From: Micavibrio aeruginosavorus
GTDB taxonomy: Bacteria; Pseudomonadota; Alphaproteobacteria; Micavibrionales; Micavibrionaceae
Length of the DNA: 8,506 bases
NCBI GenBank assembly: GCA_003241285.1
Contig: QFOT01000095.1
Coordinates: 1 to 8,506 of the forward strand
Direction of reading: 5' to 3'
Part shown: in pieces, positions 1 to 4,856 of the stretch
Layout: every line of letters starts with the position of its first letter
Position numbering within the stretch: position 1 is the first letter of the stretch
The notes under the pieces: model-generated
What the model saw: the letters and a program-made list of their open reading frames with translations, nothing else
Database searches by the model: none
What the model was told of the DNA's origin: nothing
Program-made: the position numbers and the translations under genes

Positions 1-159
1 CCGGTTCGCCCCGACCGGGTGCGCAAGTCGATCGGGTCGGAGAACACTTTCTTCCACGATCTCTTCTCGCATGACGATCTCGCGGCGGCACGAGGAAAGG
101 CCGTTCATGGCGAGATTTATTTTATCCATGGCTTTGCCGAATATAGTCGTAATCTTCAT
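1..159 (-). CDS. Possible N-terminal part of a further operon gene, unknown function (partial)
   Basis: A minus-strand ATG at 159-157 is preceded by AAGGGG with about 7 bases of spacing, a good ribosome binding site. The frame starts MKITTIFGKAMDKIN and stays open for 53 codons to the window edge. It lies 25 bp downstream of the 319-aa gene in the same direction, so it could be the sixth gene of the minus-strand operon. The second half, however, is antisense to the DinB-like stretch, and residues beyond about 25 (for example VLRPDRLAHPVGANR) look like the complement of dinB rather than a natural protein. Either the gene is real for only its first ~25 codons and is broken at a junction, or the whole frame is fortuitous. 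No function can be given. Confidence 0.35.
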   Translation of the reverse strand, partial: MKITTIFGKAMDKINLAMNGLSSCRREIVMREEIVEESVLRPDRLAHPVGANR

Positions 160-183
160 TTTCAAATCCCCTTGGTATATTGA
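1..183 (+). pseudogene. dinB: Truncated DNA polymerase IV (DinB) fragment
   Basis: Frame 1 is open from the window edge to a TGA at 181-183. Its first ~30 residues read PVRPDRVRKSIGSENTFFHD and continue DL..., which matches the start of the Pol IV little-finger domain (pattern R-x-R-K-S-(I/V)-G-x-E-x-T-x-x-x-D; E. coli has RLRKSVGVERT). Pol IV is an error-prone Y-family polymerase used in translesion synthesis. After about base 90 the reading frame no longer resembles Pol IV: the rest of the little finger (roughly 80 more residues, ending in a DNA-contact strand) is missing, and the tail is unrelated. I therefore see a 3'-truncated or rearranged copy; the upstream part lies outside the window. 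The antisense strand of the same stretch is also open. The DinB match is from memory of the family, so exact ends are uncertain. Confidence 0.5.
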
Positions 184-184
184 T

Positions 185-1144
185 CTATTGGTCAAGTGTC
201 AGAATTAAATGCCTGCTCTCGCCCTTGCCCCGATAAGCGGCGAAGCCGGAATAAAGCAGAACCTGTTCGATATTCTTTGGCGTTTTGGCACCGAAGACCG
301 ATTTCAAACCGGCGAGTTCGCCGCGCGCAAGGCTGTGGTTGATATCCTCGACACGGGCACGGTTAAACGAGCCTGTCAGGTAGCCGTCCTGCAGAGGCGG
401 CACTGCGCCGCTGCGCTTGATATGCGAGGACAGGATTTGTATCACTTCATAAGTCGTGCGCGGAGAAATGAGAGGAAGGGTTTCTTCCGTTTCAGGTACA
501 GGCCTATTGGACAATTTGTTGGCGCGCTGCAGGCCTTCTTTCTTCATATAAGATGTCAGGGAGTCAAAGCCGCAATCGGGATTTTTCCGCGCATGGACGC
601 GCAGCGCGGCATTCACATTCGCCCATGTAGTGCCTTTATAATTGCCAAATTCGACTTTTTTATTCGAACCGATGGGCAGGGCGGCTTCGAAAGTGTCGAG
701 GATGGTTTGTTTCAGATCGGCGAAATCGATCTCGCGGCTTTTGCGGTTGCGGGTCTGTTTCGGTTTTTCTTTTGAAACAATCTCTGCCGTGGCAGAAGGC
801 GGTTTTACTTCAATCTCCGCGCTTTTGCCGGCACGGCTGAAGCTCGAGGCTATTTCGGTGCGCGGAATCAAAGCGGCGGAAGCCTTCTGGATATAATCCA
901 TGTCATGCCAGTTAAAAAGCGTTGCCGGAAATCTGATCGCATCCTGCAAGGCCTGTTTATACCCGGGGCCGATCGCGCCGATCTCCCTGACCGATTGTTT
1001 GAAATCGAAAAAAGGATCCGAGGCTTTGATGCCCGGCGGAAGATGGCGCAGGATGACAGGTGTCAAATCCCCGGCCTGTTCCACCATCATGCCCGTATCG
1101 CACAGGCGAACGAATATAAATCGCGCGTCAACTTCCTGTTTCAT
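185..1144 (-). CDS. Hypothetical 319-aa protein: 'A' domain plus two tandem small modules
   Basis: Function unknown; likely cytoplasmic, with no signal peptide or membrane segment. Residues ~12-85 form a domain shared with the 228-aa product encoded just upstream in the operon: E-x-A-G-D-L at 22-27, D-P-F-F-D-F at 43-48 and F-P-A-T-L-F-N-W at 72-79 align with E-E-A-G-E-L, D-N-L-F-F-E-F and D-P-S-P-L-F-S-M-W there. Residues ~100-138 are a charged, Lys-rich linker. The C-terminal half holds two diverged copies of one module: residues ~142-204 (G-N-Y-K-G-T-T-W-A-N-V-N-A-A-L at 167-181) and ~232-290 (G-Y-L-T-G-S...I-N-H-S-L at 254-272). I recall similar 'TW-x-x-(I/V)-N-x-A-L' modules in uncharacterised bacterial proteins but know no family name. 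It starts 9 bp after the upstream stop with only a weak, distant AGAG ribosome site, so it may depend on translational coupling. Confidence 0.8.
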   Translation of the reverse strand: MKQEVDARFIFVRLCDTGMMVEQAGDLTPVILRHLPPGIKASDPFFDFKQSVREIGAIGPGYKQALQDAIRFPATLFNWHDMDYIQKASAALIPRTEIASSFSRAGKSAEIEVKPPSATAEIVSKEKPKQTRNRKSREIDFADLKQTILDTFEAALPIGSNKKVEFGNYKGTTWANVNAALRVHARKNPDCGFDSLTSYMKKEGLQRANKLSNRPVPETEETLPLISPRTTYEVIQILSSHIKRSGAVPPLQDGYLTGSFNRARVEDINHSLARGELAGLKSVFGAKTPKNIEQVLLYSGFAAYRGKGESRHLILTLDQ

Positions 1145-1153
1145 TTTATTTAA

Positions 1154-1840
1154 TTACGGCTCTCTGTGACGGGCTTTGGCCTCGGCAGCGCGGCGGGCAT
1201 GACGGTTGCCCTTCGCCAGCTTTTGCGCGCGCTCATATTGAGGCGGGGCGGCCTGATTGAAAAACAGGCTGGTTGAATAATCGCTGGCGGCAATCGACTT
1301 AAGACTCGGAGAATGCTGCAGGTAAGAAGCCAAGGGTTCCCGGGCGGTTTCACGGGCAGGGGCCGCGGTTTCGACAGGTGTTTCGACAGTTGTTTCAACG
1401 GGTATTTCAACAGGTATTTCAACGGGCGTTTCGATAGCAGCCTGAGCAGGCGCTTCGATTTGTGGAAGGGTTTCGGCTTTCGCGGCAGATTCAAACCCTA
1501 TTTTCGGTTTCGGCTTTTCAGGCTCTTTCAAATTAATCAGGCGTTTTTCCAGTCTTTCGCTTCTTATCTTCATGACGGGGCTTTTCTCGTCATAGGCCAG
1601 TTTCCACATCGAAAACAAAGGTGACGGGTCGATATATAATTCGCGCCGCGCATCCTGAGCCGGGATGTTGCCGTTCCATTTGGAAAGATTTTTTATACTG
1701 GTGGAAAATTCGAAAAATAAATTGTCATCCCTTAAAGAAGAAGGGATGGATTTAAGCATGCGGTCGGCAAGCTCGCCCGCTTCCTCGGCGATAAAACCGG
1801 CCTCGTTTAATTTGCTTTTGACATGGGTTCTGGTGGTCAT
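1154..1840 (-). CDS. Hypothetical 228-aa protein: 'A' domain, Val-Glu-x-Pro repeat linker, basic tail
   Basis: Function unknown. Residues ~7-84 are the same domain as the N-terminus of the 319-aa neighbour (E-E-A-G-E-L at 19-24, D-N-L-F-F-E-F at 39-45, D-P-S-P-L-F-S-M-W at 71-79). Residues ~136-159 are a low-complexity (V/I)-E-(T/I)-P linker encoded by six 12-bp tandem repeats. The C-terminal ~25 residues are basic and Ala-rich (G-N-R-H-A-R-R-A-A-E), suggesting contact with nucleic acid or another acidic partner; that is inference. The start is supported by TGAGGAT 7-8 bases before the ATG, overlapping the TGA stop of the 129-aa gene, so the two are probably translationally coupled. The two domain-A proteins differ in what follows the shared domain, as expected if A is a common docking part and the C-terminal ends carry separate roles. 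Confidence 0.8.
   Translation of the reverse strand: MTTRTHVKSKLNEAGFIAEEAGELADRMLKSIPSSLRDDNLFFEFSTSIKNLSKWNGNIPAQDARRELYIDPSPLFSMWKLAYDEKSPVMKIRSERLEKRLINLKEPEKPKPKIGFESAAKAETLPQIEAPAQAAIETPVEIPVEIPVETTVETPVETAAPARETAREPLASYLQHSPSLKSIAASDYSTSLFFNQAAPPQYERAQKLAKGNRHARRAAEAKARHREP
1368..1439 (-). repeat. Six tandem 12-bp repeats encoding a (V/I)-E-x-P linker
   Basis: On the plus strand the unit is (G/A)TTTC(A/G)A(C/T)(A/G)G(G/T/C)(T/C/A), repeated at 1368, 1380, 1392, 1404, 1416 and 1428. In the minus-strand protein this gives a four-residue period, V/I-E-T/I-P or a close variant. The 12-bp period keeps the frame, so copy number can change without breaking the gene. Confidence 0.9.
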
Positions 1841-1850
1841 GGTTTTATCC

Positions 1851-2240
1851 TCAGCGTATGGAAGGGTGCGATGATTGTATCATCGGGTGGGAAGGAGAAG
1901 GTATACGCGACTCTTCCCTGTTGCTGTAATGCGCGGTTAATTTTTTCTTCTTCCTCTCGACAGGCGTTTCTTCGAGGCTTTCAAAAAGAAGATACGGGTT
2001 TTTTACGATTATGTTTTCGACCTCGCTTCTAGACAGGCCTTGTTCCCTCTGCAGAGAGGCAATGATGCTTGCGAATTCGATATTTTCATGACGTTGAGCT
2101 CCGGGGCGATCTTCAATAACCTGCGGACATTGCGCAGCTATATTGAAAAATATGGTACGAATGTCTTCGGCGACGAAAACCTTGCCGAGAGCACGGCGGA
2201 TGATATCAACATAAGGTTCATCCATATTAAATTCAGGCAT
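1851..2240 (-). CDS. Hypothetical 129-aa protein, 'B' domain
   Basis: Function unknown; small and soluble. Residues ~8-88 are predicted largely helical and align with residues ~17-92 of the 112-aa protein at the head of the operon: Y-x-D-I-I-R-R-A-L-G-K-V-F-x-x-E-D-I-x-x-I-F against Y-x-T-L-L-R-N-R-L-G-S-V-F-x-x-D-D-I-x-x-I-F, then C-P-Q-V-I-E-D against A-P-E-L-L-E-D, and finally N-P-Y-L-L-F against D-P-V-R-L-L. After this domain comes a basic run (RKKKK at 96-100) and a Ser/Pro/His-rich tail that looks unstructured. A clear AAGGA site 7 bases before the ATG supports the start. It lies between the membrane protein gene (75 bp gap) and the 228-aa gene. No domain family is recognised. Confidence 0.8.
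   Translation of the reverse strand: MPEFNMDEPYVDIIRRALGKVFVAEDIRTIFFNIAAQCPQVIEDRPGAQRHENIEFASIIASLQREQGLSRSEVENIIVKNPYLLFESLEETPVERKKKKLTAHYSNREESRIPSPSHPMIQSSHPSIR
1869..1885. repeat. 17-bp perfect inverted repeat inside the 129-aa gene
   Basis: CGATGAT-TGT-ATCATCG: 7-bp arms around a 3-nt centre, within the last codons of the 129-aa gene and about 30 bp before the start of the 228-aa gene on the minus strand. It could be a weak mRNA hairpin or a protein-binding site, but it may also be chance. No U-tract follows, so it is not a terminator. Confidence 0.35.
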
Positions 2241-2315
2241 CGTGGTTCCTTTACTCAGTAATTAGTGATGGCGATTTATAGACTATCCGGTTCAGATTTT
2301 GCAAATTTGAGCCTT
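2241..2315. other. Short intergenic gap within the minus-strand operon
   Basis: 75 bp between the membrane protein stop and the 129-aa start. It contains the AAGGA ribosome site of the 129-aa gene and no convincing hairpin-plus-U-tract, so read-through is expected. Confidence 0.5.
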
Positions 2316-2909
2316 TCAGGCCGCTTGCGGGACTAATTTTATTTCTGGCGCTTTGGATTTCAGGTGGTCGAGCGCTGTATTTTTCGGCGGCTCGTCGGTC
2401 AGGGCCCAGTCGCCCTTGGCGAGTTTCCTGAAATTATAGACCTGAGAAACATTATAGGCGATCGCGCTGGTCGTCCATGTAGCCAGAAGCGGCATGTAGA
2501 CGCCGGCCAGCGCAGGCGTGATGGACGCCGTGGCCACTAAGCCATCGAACAGATTGCTGCGAAAATAGGCTCTGCCAAGTTCATTGAACATCAGGCGGTG
2601 TTTGACACTGGCGGTCACTTCTATATCGGACGGTTCTTTATTGATAACCTTGTCTTTCAAGTCATTTCTTTTACGAAAGGCGGTTTCTATCGCGTTTCTT
2701 TTCTTGGCTGAGAACCCGATGCCCAGAGCGCTTCCTATCAACGCCTGCACAGTCAGGCTGTTATGTTCCAGCTGGGCAAAGGAAGCGGTAGCGAGAGCCG
2801 CGACCATAAATTCTCCGCGCAGCAAAATCTTGACGGGTTTGGGATATCCAACAGGATCGCCGCTTAAGTGAAGGTAGCGGGTTGGCTTACGCAGCATATT
2901 CAAGATCAT
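2316..2909 (-). CDS. Hypothetical 197-aa membrane protein
   Basis: Function unknown. Two hydrophobic stretches are visible: ~34-67 (A-A-L-A-T-A-S-F... and A-L-I-G-S-A-L-G-I-G-F), probably a hairpin or one or two membrane segments, and ~121-156 (L-V-A-T-A-S-I-T-P-A-L-A-G-V-Y-M-P-L-L-A), again one or two segments. Between them is a charged, Lys/Arg/Glu-rich ~50-residue loop (A-K-K-R-N-A-I-E-T-A-F-R-K-R-N) that is probably cytoplasmic. The start is chosen because its ATG overlaps the TGA of the 112-aa gene as ATGA, a classical coupling arrangement; a downstream Met at residue 35 is a less likely alternative. It is the only membrane protein among the five soluble or unknown operon products, so it could anchor them at the membrane; that is inference. 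Confidence 0.75.
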   Translation of the reverse strand: MILNMLRKPTRYLHLSGDPVGYPKPVKILLRGEFMVAALATASFAQLEHNSLTVQALIGSALGIGFSAKKRNAIETAFRKRNDLKDKVINKEPSDIEVTASVKHRLMFNELGRAYFRSNLFDGLVATASITPALAGVYMPLLATWTTSAIAYNVSQVYNFRKLAKGDWALTDEPPKNTALDHLKSKAPEIKLVPQAA

Positions 2910-3244
2910 AACGGTTTCAGTCCTTTGACAACGTATATTTGGGGATGGGTTGCATGATGGGCGGCGACATTTAGAAGGCGGACAGGATCACGAAGGCAAA
3001 GCGCTTTCGCTTCGCGCCAAGTGATGCCGTCTTCGATACCGATGCATTGAACGACTTTGCTGATATCGACATCCTTGGTCACCGCGTTATCTTCCAGCAA
3101 TTCCGGCGCGCGGTTTTTCAGTTTGATAAAGATATCCTCAATATCGTCGCCGGTAAAAACCGAGCCAAGGCGATTACGCAGCAAGGTCTGGTAAAGACCT
3201 GCTTTCTGGTCGGTATCCTGAAATTTTCCGGTAAGGCGGGTCAT
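2906..3244 (-). CDS. Hypothetical 112-aa protein, 'B' domain, first gene of the operon
   Basis: Function unknown. Residues ~17-92 are the same domain as the 129-aa protein: L-G-S-V-F at 26-30, D-D-I-E-D-I-F at 33-39, A-P-E-L-L-E-D at 46-52, I-T-W-R-E-A-K at 74-80 and D-P-V-R-L-L at 86-91. There are no membrane segments and the predicted content is helical. The C-terminal ~20 residues differ from those of the paralogue. The stop codon overlaps the next ATG (ATGA), so expression is coupled to the membrane protein. A TTGACA/AACAAT promoter-like pair sits immediately upstream with almost no leader, and the ribosome site (AGGT) is weak. Finding the B domain first and again third in the operon points to an old duplication. 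Confidence 0.8.
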   Translation of the reverse strand: MTRLTGKFQDTDQKAGLYQTLLRNRLGSVFTGDDIEDIFIKLKNRAPELLEDNAVTKDVDISKVVQCIGIEDGITWREAKALCLRDPVRLLNVAAHHATHPQIYVVKGLKPL

Positions 3245-3256
3245 CGTTTCAACCTA

Positions 3257-3285
3257 ATTGTTTTGAGGGTTGTATTGTGTGTCAA
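3257..3285 (-). promoter_or_regulatory. Candidate promoter for the minus-strand operon
   Basis: On the minus strand there is a perfect TTGACA (3285-3280), a 17-bp spacer and AACAAT (3262-3257; four of six consensus bases). Transcription would start near 3250, only a few bases before the ATG at 3244, giving a leaderless or near-leaderless message. A second TTGACA lies at 3361-3356 but has no good -10 at the right spacing. Confidence 0.35.
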
Positions 3286-3336
3286 AAATCGTTTTTGCTC
3301 GGTTTGGTTTCTTGCATCACTTATGGGCAAGGGTGT

Positions 3337-3353
3337 AGCAAAATATATTTGCT
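3337..3353. repeat. Inverted repeat upstream of the operon promoter
   Basis: AGCAAA-ATATA-TTTGCT: 6-bp arms with an A/T centre, about 50 bp upstream of the candidate -35 box and beside the second TTGACA. It has the form of a small operator but no bound protein can be named. Confidence 0.35.
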
Positions 3354-3379
3354 TATGTCAAATATTAATGGTGACGGCG

Positions 3380-3399
3380 ATCCCTGCCTTCGCAGGGAT
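3380..3399. repeat. Palindromic hairpin, left flank of GIY-YIG cassette
   Basis: ATCCCTGC-CTTC-GCAGGGAT: perfect 8-bp stem and 4-nt loop. An identical 20-mer occurs at 3870-3889 on the other side of the nuclease gene. It leads directly into the 21-bp tandem repeats. It belongs to the 'IPAFAGMT'-type repeat often seen beside small GIY-YIG genes in Alphaproteobacteria (recollection). Confidence 0.85.
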
Positions 3400-3530
3400 G
3401 ACAAGTAAGAAGGCAGGGATGACAAGTAAGGGGGTGGGGATGACAAGTAAGAGGGCGGGGATGGCAAGTAAGAGGGCGGGGTGACAAAGGGAGCGCCGGG
3501 CTGACAAAGGGAGTGGGGTGACAGGAGCTG
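3392..3530 (+). repeat. 21-bp tandem repeat array (left)
   Basis: Four 21-bp units start at 3392, 3413, 3434 and 3455, consensus G(C/T)(A/G)GGGATG(A/G)CAAGTAAGNNG, followed by two or three shorter, decayed copies with GTGACAAAGGGAG up to about 3530. The first unit overlaps the right arm of the hairpin. The period is a multiple of three, which keeps a spurious plus-strand frame open (A-G-M-T-S-K-K periods), but this is not a gene. There are no unique spacers, so it is not a CRISPR. Confidence 0.85.
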
Positions 3531-3547
3531 CTCAAAATAATATCGTC

Positions 3548-3567
3548 ATGCCTGCGGAGGCAGGCAT
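3548..3567. repeat. Hairpin immediately before the GIY-YIG start
   Basis: ATGCCTGC-GGAG-GCAGGCAT: an 8-bp stem and 4-nt loop, the same design as the ATCCCTGC hairpins with changed arms. It contains GGAGG (3556-3560), the only ribosome-site-like sequence before the nuclease ATG at 3571, partly in the loop and partly in the stem. Confidence 0.8.
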
Positions 3568-3570
3568 CTC

Positions 3571-3849
3571 ATGGCCCATATGGTTTACATCTTAACCAAT
3601 AAATCAAATGAGGTTTTATATACTGGCGTTACGTCGGATCTGCCCCGCCGTATCCACGAGCATAAAGCGGGATTGGTAGAGGGTTTTTCCAAAAAATATA
3701 ATACCCGTAAATTGATTTATGCTGAATCCTTCGGGCGGATTGAAGATGCCATTCATAGAGAAAAATGTATCAAGCGCTGGAAACGTGAATGGAAAATACG
3801 GTTAATAGAGGAAAGTAACCCTGAATGGGATGAGCTGTCGGTTATTTGA
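3571..3849 (+). CDS. Small GIY-YIG nuclease domain protein (YhbQ/UPF0213-like)
   Basis: A 92-residue single-domain member of the GIY-YIG endonuclease superfamily. The two signature strands are V-Y-I-L at 5-8 and Y-T-G-V-T at 17-21. The conserved Arg lies in D-L-P-R-R-I-H-E-H-K (R26/R27), the metal-binding Glu is E64 in H-R-E-K-C-I-K-R-W-K, and the late Asn is N83 in S-N-P-E-W. All catalytic positions are present and the length is normal for these stand-alone copies, so it is probably active. Physiological substrates of this group are not settled. The gene is the only plus-strand one between two minus-strand units and is bracketed by palindromes and 21-bp repeats, which looks like an inserted cassette. 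ATG 3571 is used here; ATG 3580 (residue 4) is possible. A GGAGG lies 10 bases upstream inside a hairpin. Confidence 0.93.
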   Translation: MAHMVYILTNKSNEVLYTGVTSDLPRRIHEHKAGLVEGFSKKYNTRKLIYAESFGRIEDAIHREKCIKRWKREWKIRLIEESNPEWDELSVI

Positions 3850-3869
3850 GATCCCTGTGGTAAGAGGAG

Positions 3870-3889
3870 ATCCCTGCCTTCGCAGGGAT
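3870..3889. repeat. Palindromic hairpin, right flank of GIY-YIG cassette
   Basis: Identical to the 20-mer at 3380-3399 (8-bp arms, CTTC loop) and in the same orientation. A partial half-copy, GAGATCCCTG, lies at 3848-3857 right at the nuclease stop codon. There is no U-tract on either strand, so terminator use for the nuclease gene or folD is unproven. Confidence 0.85.
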
Positions 3890-3940
3890 GACAAAGGCGG
3901 GGGCAGGGATGACAAAAAAGGGAGCGGGGATGAGAAAACG
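3882..3940 (+). repeat. 21-bp tandem repeat array (right)
   Basis: Units start at 3882, 3903 and 3924, each G(C)(A/G)GGGATGA(C/G)(A)AA followed by a variable purine-rich part, with the same 21-bp period as the left array but different variable ends. The array ends 3-4 bp before the folD stop codon (minus strand, 3944-3946), so it has reached the very edge of folD. Confidence 0.8.
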
Positions 3941-3943
3941 GAT

Positions 3944-4774
3944 TTATGTGGCCGCTTTAAGCGTGTTTTGCATCAGGCAGGCAATGGTCATCGGGCCGAC
4001 GCCGCCGGGGACGGGGGTGATGGCAGACGCAACATCTTTCACGGCTTCGAAATCGACATCGCCGCAGAGTTTGCCGCTGTCGAGGCGGTTGATGCCGACA
4101 TCGATAACGATGGCGCCCGGTTTGACCCAGTCGGCCTTGACCATCTGAGGGCGCCCGACGGCGGCGATGACGATATCAGCGGATTTAACGACAGACGCTA
4201 AATCTTTGGTTTTCGAATGCGCGATGGTGACGGTGCAGTTCTCCTGCAAAAGAAGCTGCGCCATCGGCTTGCCGAACAGGAGCGAGCGGCCAATGACGAC
4301 GGCGTGTTTGCCGGTCAGGTCAGGCAGGACGGATTTGAGCAATATCAGCGAGCCTTGCGGCGTACATGGAACGAGGCCATCAAGACCTGCGACCAGTTTG
4401 CCTGCGTTTAAGATAGTGAGGCCGTCGATATCTTTTTCCGGCGTGATGGTTTGGACGAGCGCATCGCCGTCAAGGCCGTTCGGCAAGGGAAGTTGAAGTA
4501 AAATTCCGTCGATATCCTTATCGGCGTTGAGCTTTTCAATCAGGGATTTAATCTCGGCGGCGGAAGAGGTCGCGGGCAGTTTATGCTCGATGGAGCGGAT
4601 GCCGGTTTTTTCGCAGGCCTTGATCTTGTTGCCGACATAGACTTTCGAGGCCGGGTCTTCGCCCACCAAAATCACGGCGAGGCCCGGCTTGCGGGTCATC
4701 GTGTCCACTTTCGATTTTACGTCGTCTAAAACTTTTGCGGCAATCGCTTTGCCGTCGATAATAGTTGCGGTCAT
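3944..4774 (-). CDS. folD: Bifunctional methylenetetrahydrofolate dehydrogenase / methenyltetrahydrofolate cyclohydrolase
   Basis: FolD converts 5,10-methylene-THF to 5,10-methenyl-THF with NADP+ and then hydrolyses it to 10-formyl-THF, supplying one-carbon units for purines and initiator fMet-tRNA in the cytosol. The N-terminal catalytic domain shows D-G-K at 7-9, the Y46-x-x-x-K50 pair with the catalytic lysine, Q94 in L-L-Q-L-P-L-P and D117 in K-D-I-D-G. The Rossmann domain has G-R-S-x-x-x-G-K-P at 162-170, and the C-terminus has P-V-P-G-G-V-G-P-M-T. The 276 residues are slightly short of the usual ~285-300, because the C-terminus stops at N-T-L-K-A-A-T, but all active-site positions are present. 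It starts directly with M-T-A-T-I-I-D-G-K as in the family, although no good ribosome site precedes it. It is divergently oriented to the 453-aa gene and its 3' end abuts the repeat array. Confidence 0.97.
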   Translation of the reverse strand: MTATIIDGKAIAAKVLDDVKSKVDTMTRKPGLAVILVGEDPASKVYVGNKIKACEKTGIRSIEHKLPATSSAAEIKSLIEKLNADKDIDGILLQLPLPNGLDGDALVQTITPEKDIDGLTILNAGKLVAGLDGLVPCTPQGSLILLKSVLPDLTGKHAVVIGRSLLFGKPMAQLLLQENCTVTIAHSKTKDLASVVKSADIVIAAVGRPQMVKADWVKPGAIVIDVGINRLDSGKLCGDVDFEAVKDVASAITPVPGGVGPMTIACLMQNTLKAAT

Positions 4775-4820
4775 AAGAAGTCTTTTAGACCATCTGGCGC
4801 GTAAATACAGGAGGAATTTA

Positions 4821-4850
4821 TTGACATAATACTGTAAAATTGTTTATCTT
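4821..4850 (+). promoter_or_regulatory. Candidate promoter for a leaderless transcript of the 453-aa gene
   Basis: A perfect TTGACA (4821-4826) is followed after 18 bp by TATCTT (4845-4850; four of six consensus bases). The -10 box ends six bases before the ATG at 4857, so transcription starting seven bases downstream would begin at the start codon itself. There is no ribosome site at a usable distance from the ATG, which agrees with a leaderless message. Confidence 0.45.
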
Positions 4851-4856
4851 ACGCTC

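Larger units (their letters stand above)
3245..3570. other. Intergenic region between the minus-strand operon and the GIY-YIG gene
   Basis: About 325 bp without a gene. It holds the operon's candidate promoter (3257-3285), an A/T-centred inverted repeat (3337-3353), two hairpins (3380-3399, 3548-3567) and the left 21-bp repeat array (3392-3530). The plus-strand reading frame crossing it has no support as a gene. Confidence 0.7.

Noticed and set aside
209..775. Plus-strand frame of 188 codons opposite the 319-aa gene
   Set aside because: The minus-strand protein has a recognisable paralogue and internal repeat in the same DNA; the plus-strand product is Phe/Arg/Ala-rich shadow sequence.
2906..3244. 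Toxin-antitoxin pair (112-aa with the 197-aa gene)
   Set aside because: The ATGA overlap is suggestive, but neither protein has a toxin or DNA-binding antitoxin motif, and the larger partner is a multi-helix membrane protein within a five-gene unit.
3047..3484. Plus-strand reading frame of ~145 codons
   Set aside because: It runs antisense through the 112-aa gene and then through the 21-bp repeats, whose period keeps it open; composition is an artefact (A-G-M-T-S-K-K periods).
3392..3530. Possible CRISPR array
   Set aside because: The 21-bp units are directly adjacent with no unique spacers, and no cas gene is present. They are tandem repeats attached to a palindrome.
3870..3889. Rho-independent terminator for folD or the nuclease gene
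   Set aside because: The stem is good, but neither strand has a U-tract after it, and the same hairpin also occurs elsewhere in the window as a repeat.
4809..4829. AGGAGGAA followed by TTG-ACA-TAA as a start signal
   Set aside because: The frame ends after two codons, and this stretch serves better as the -35 region (TTGACA) of the downstream promoter.
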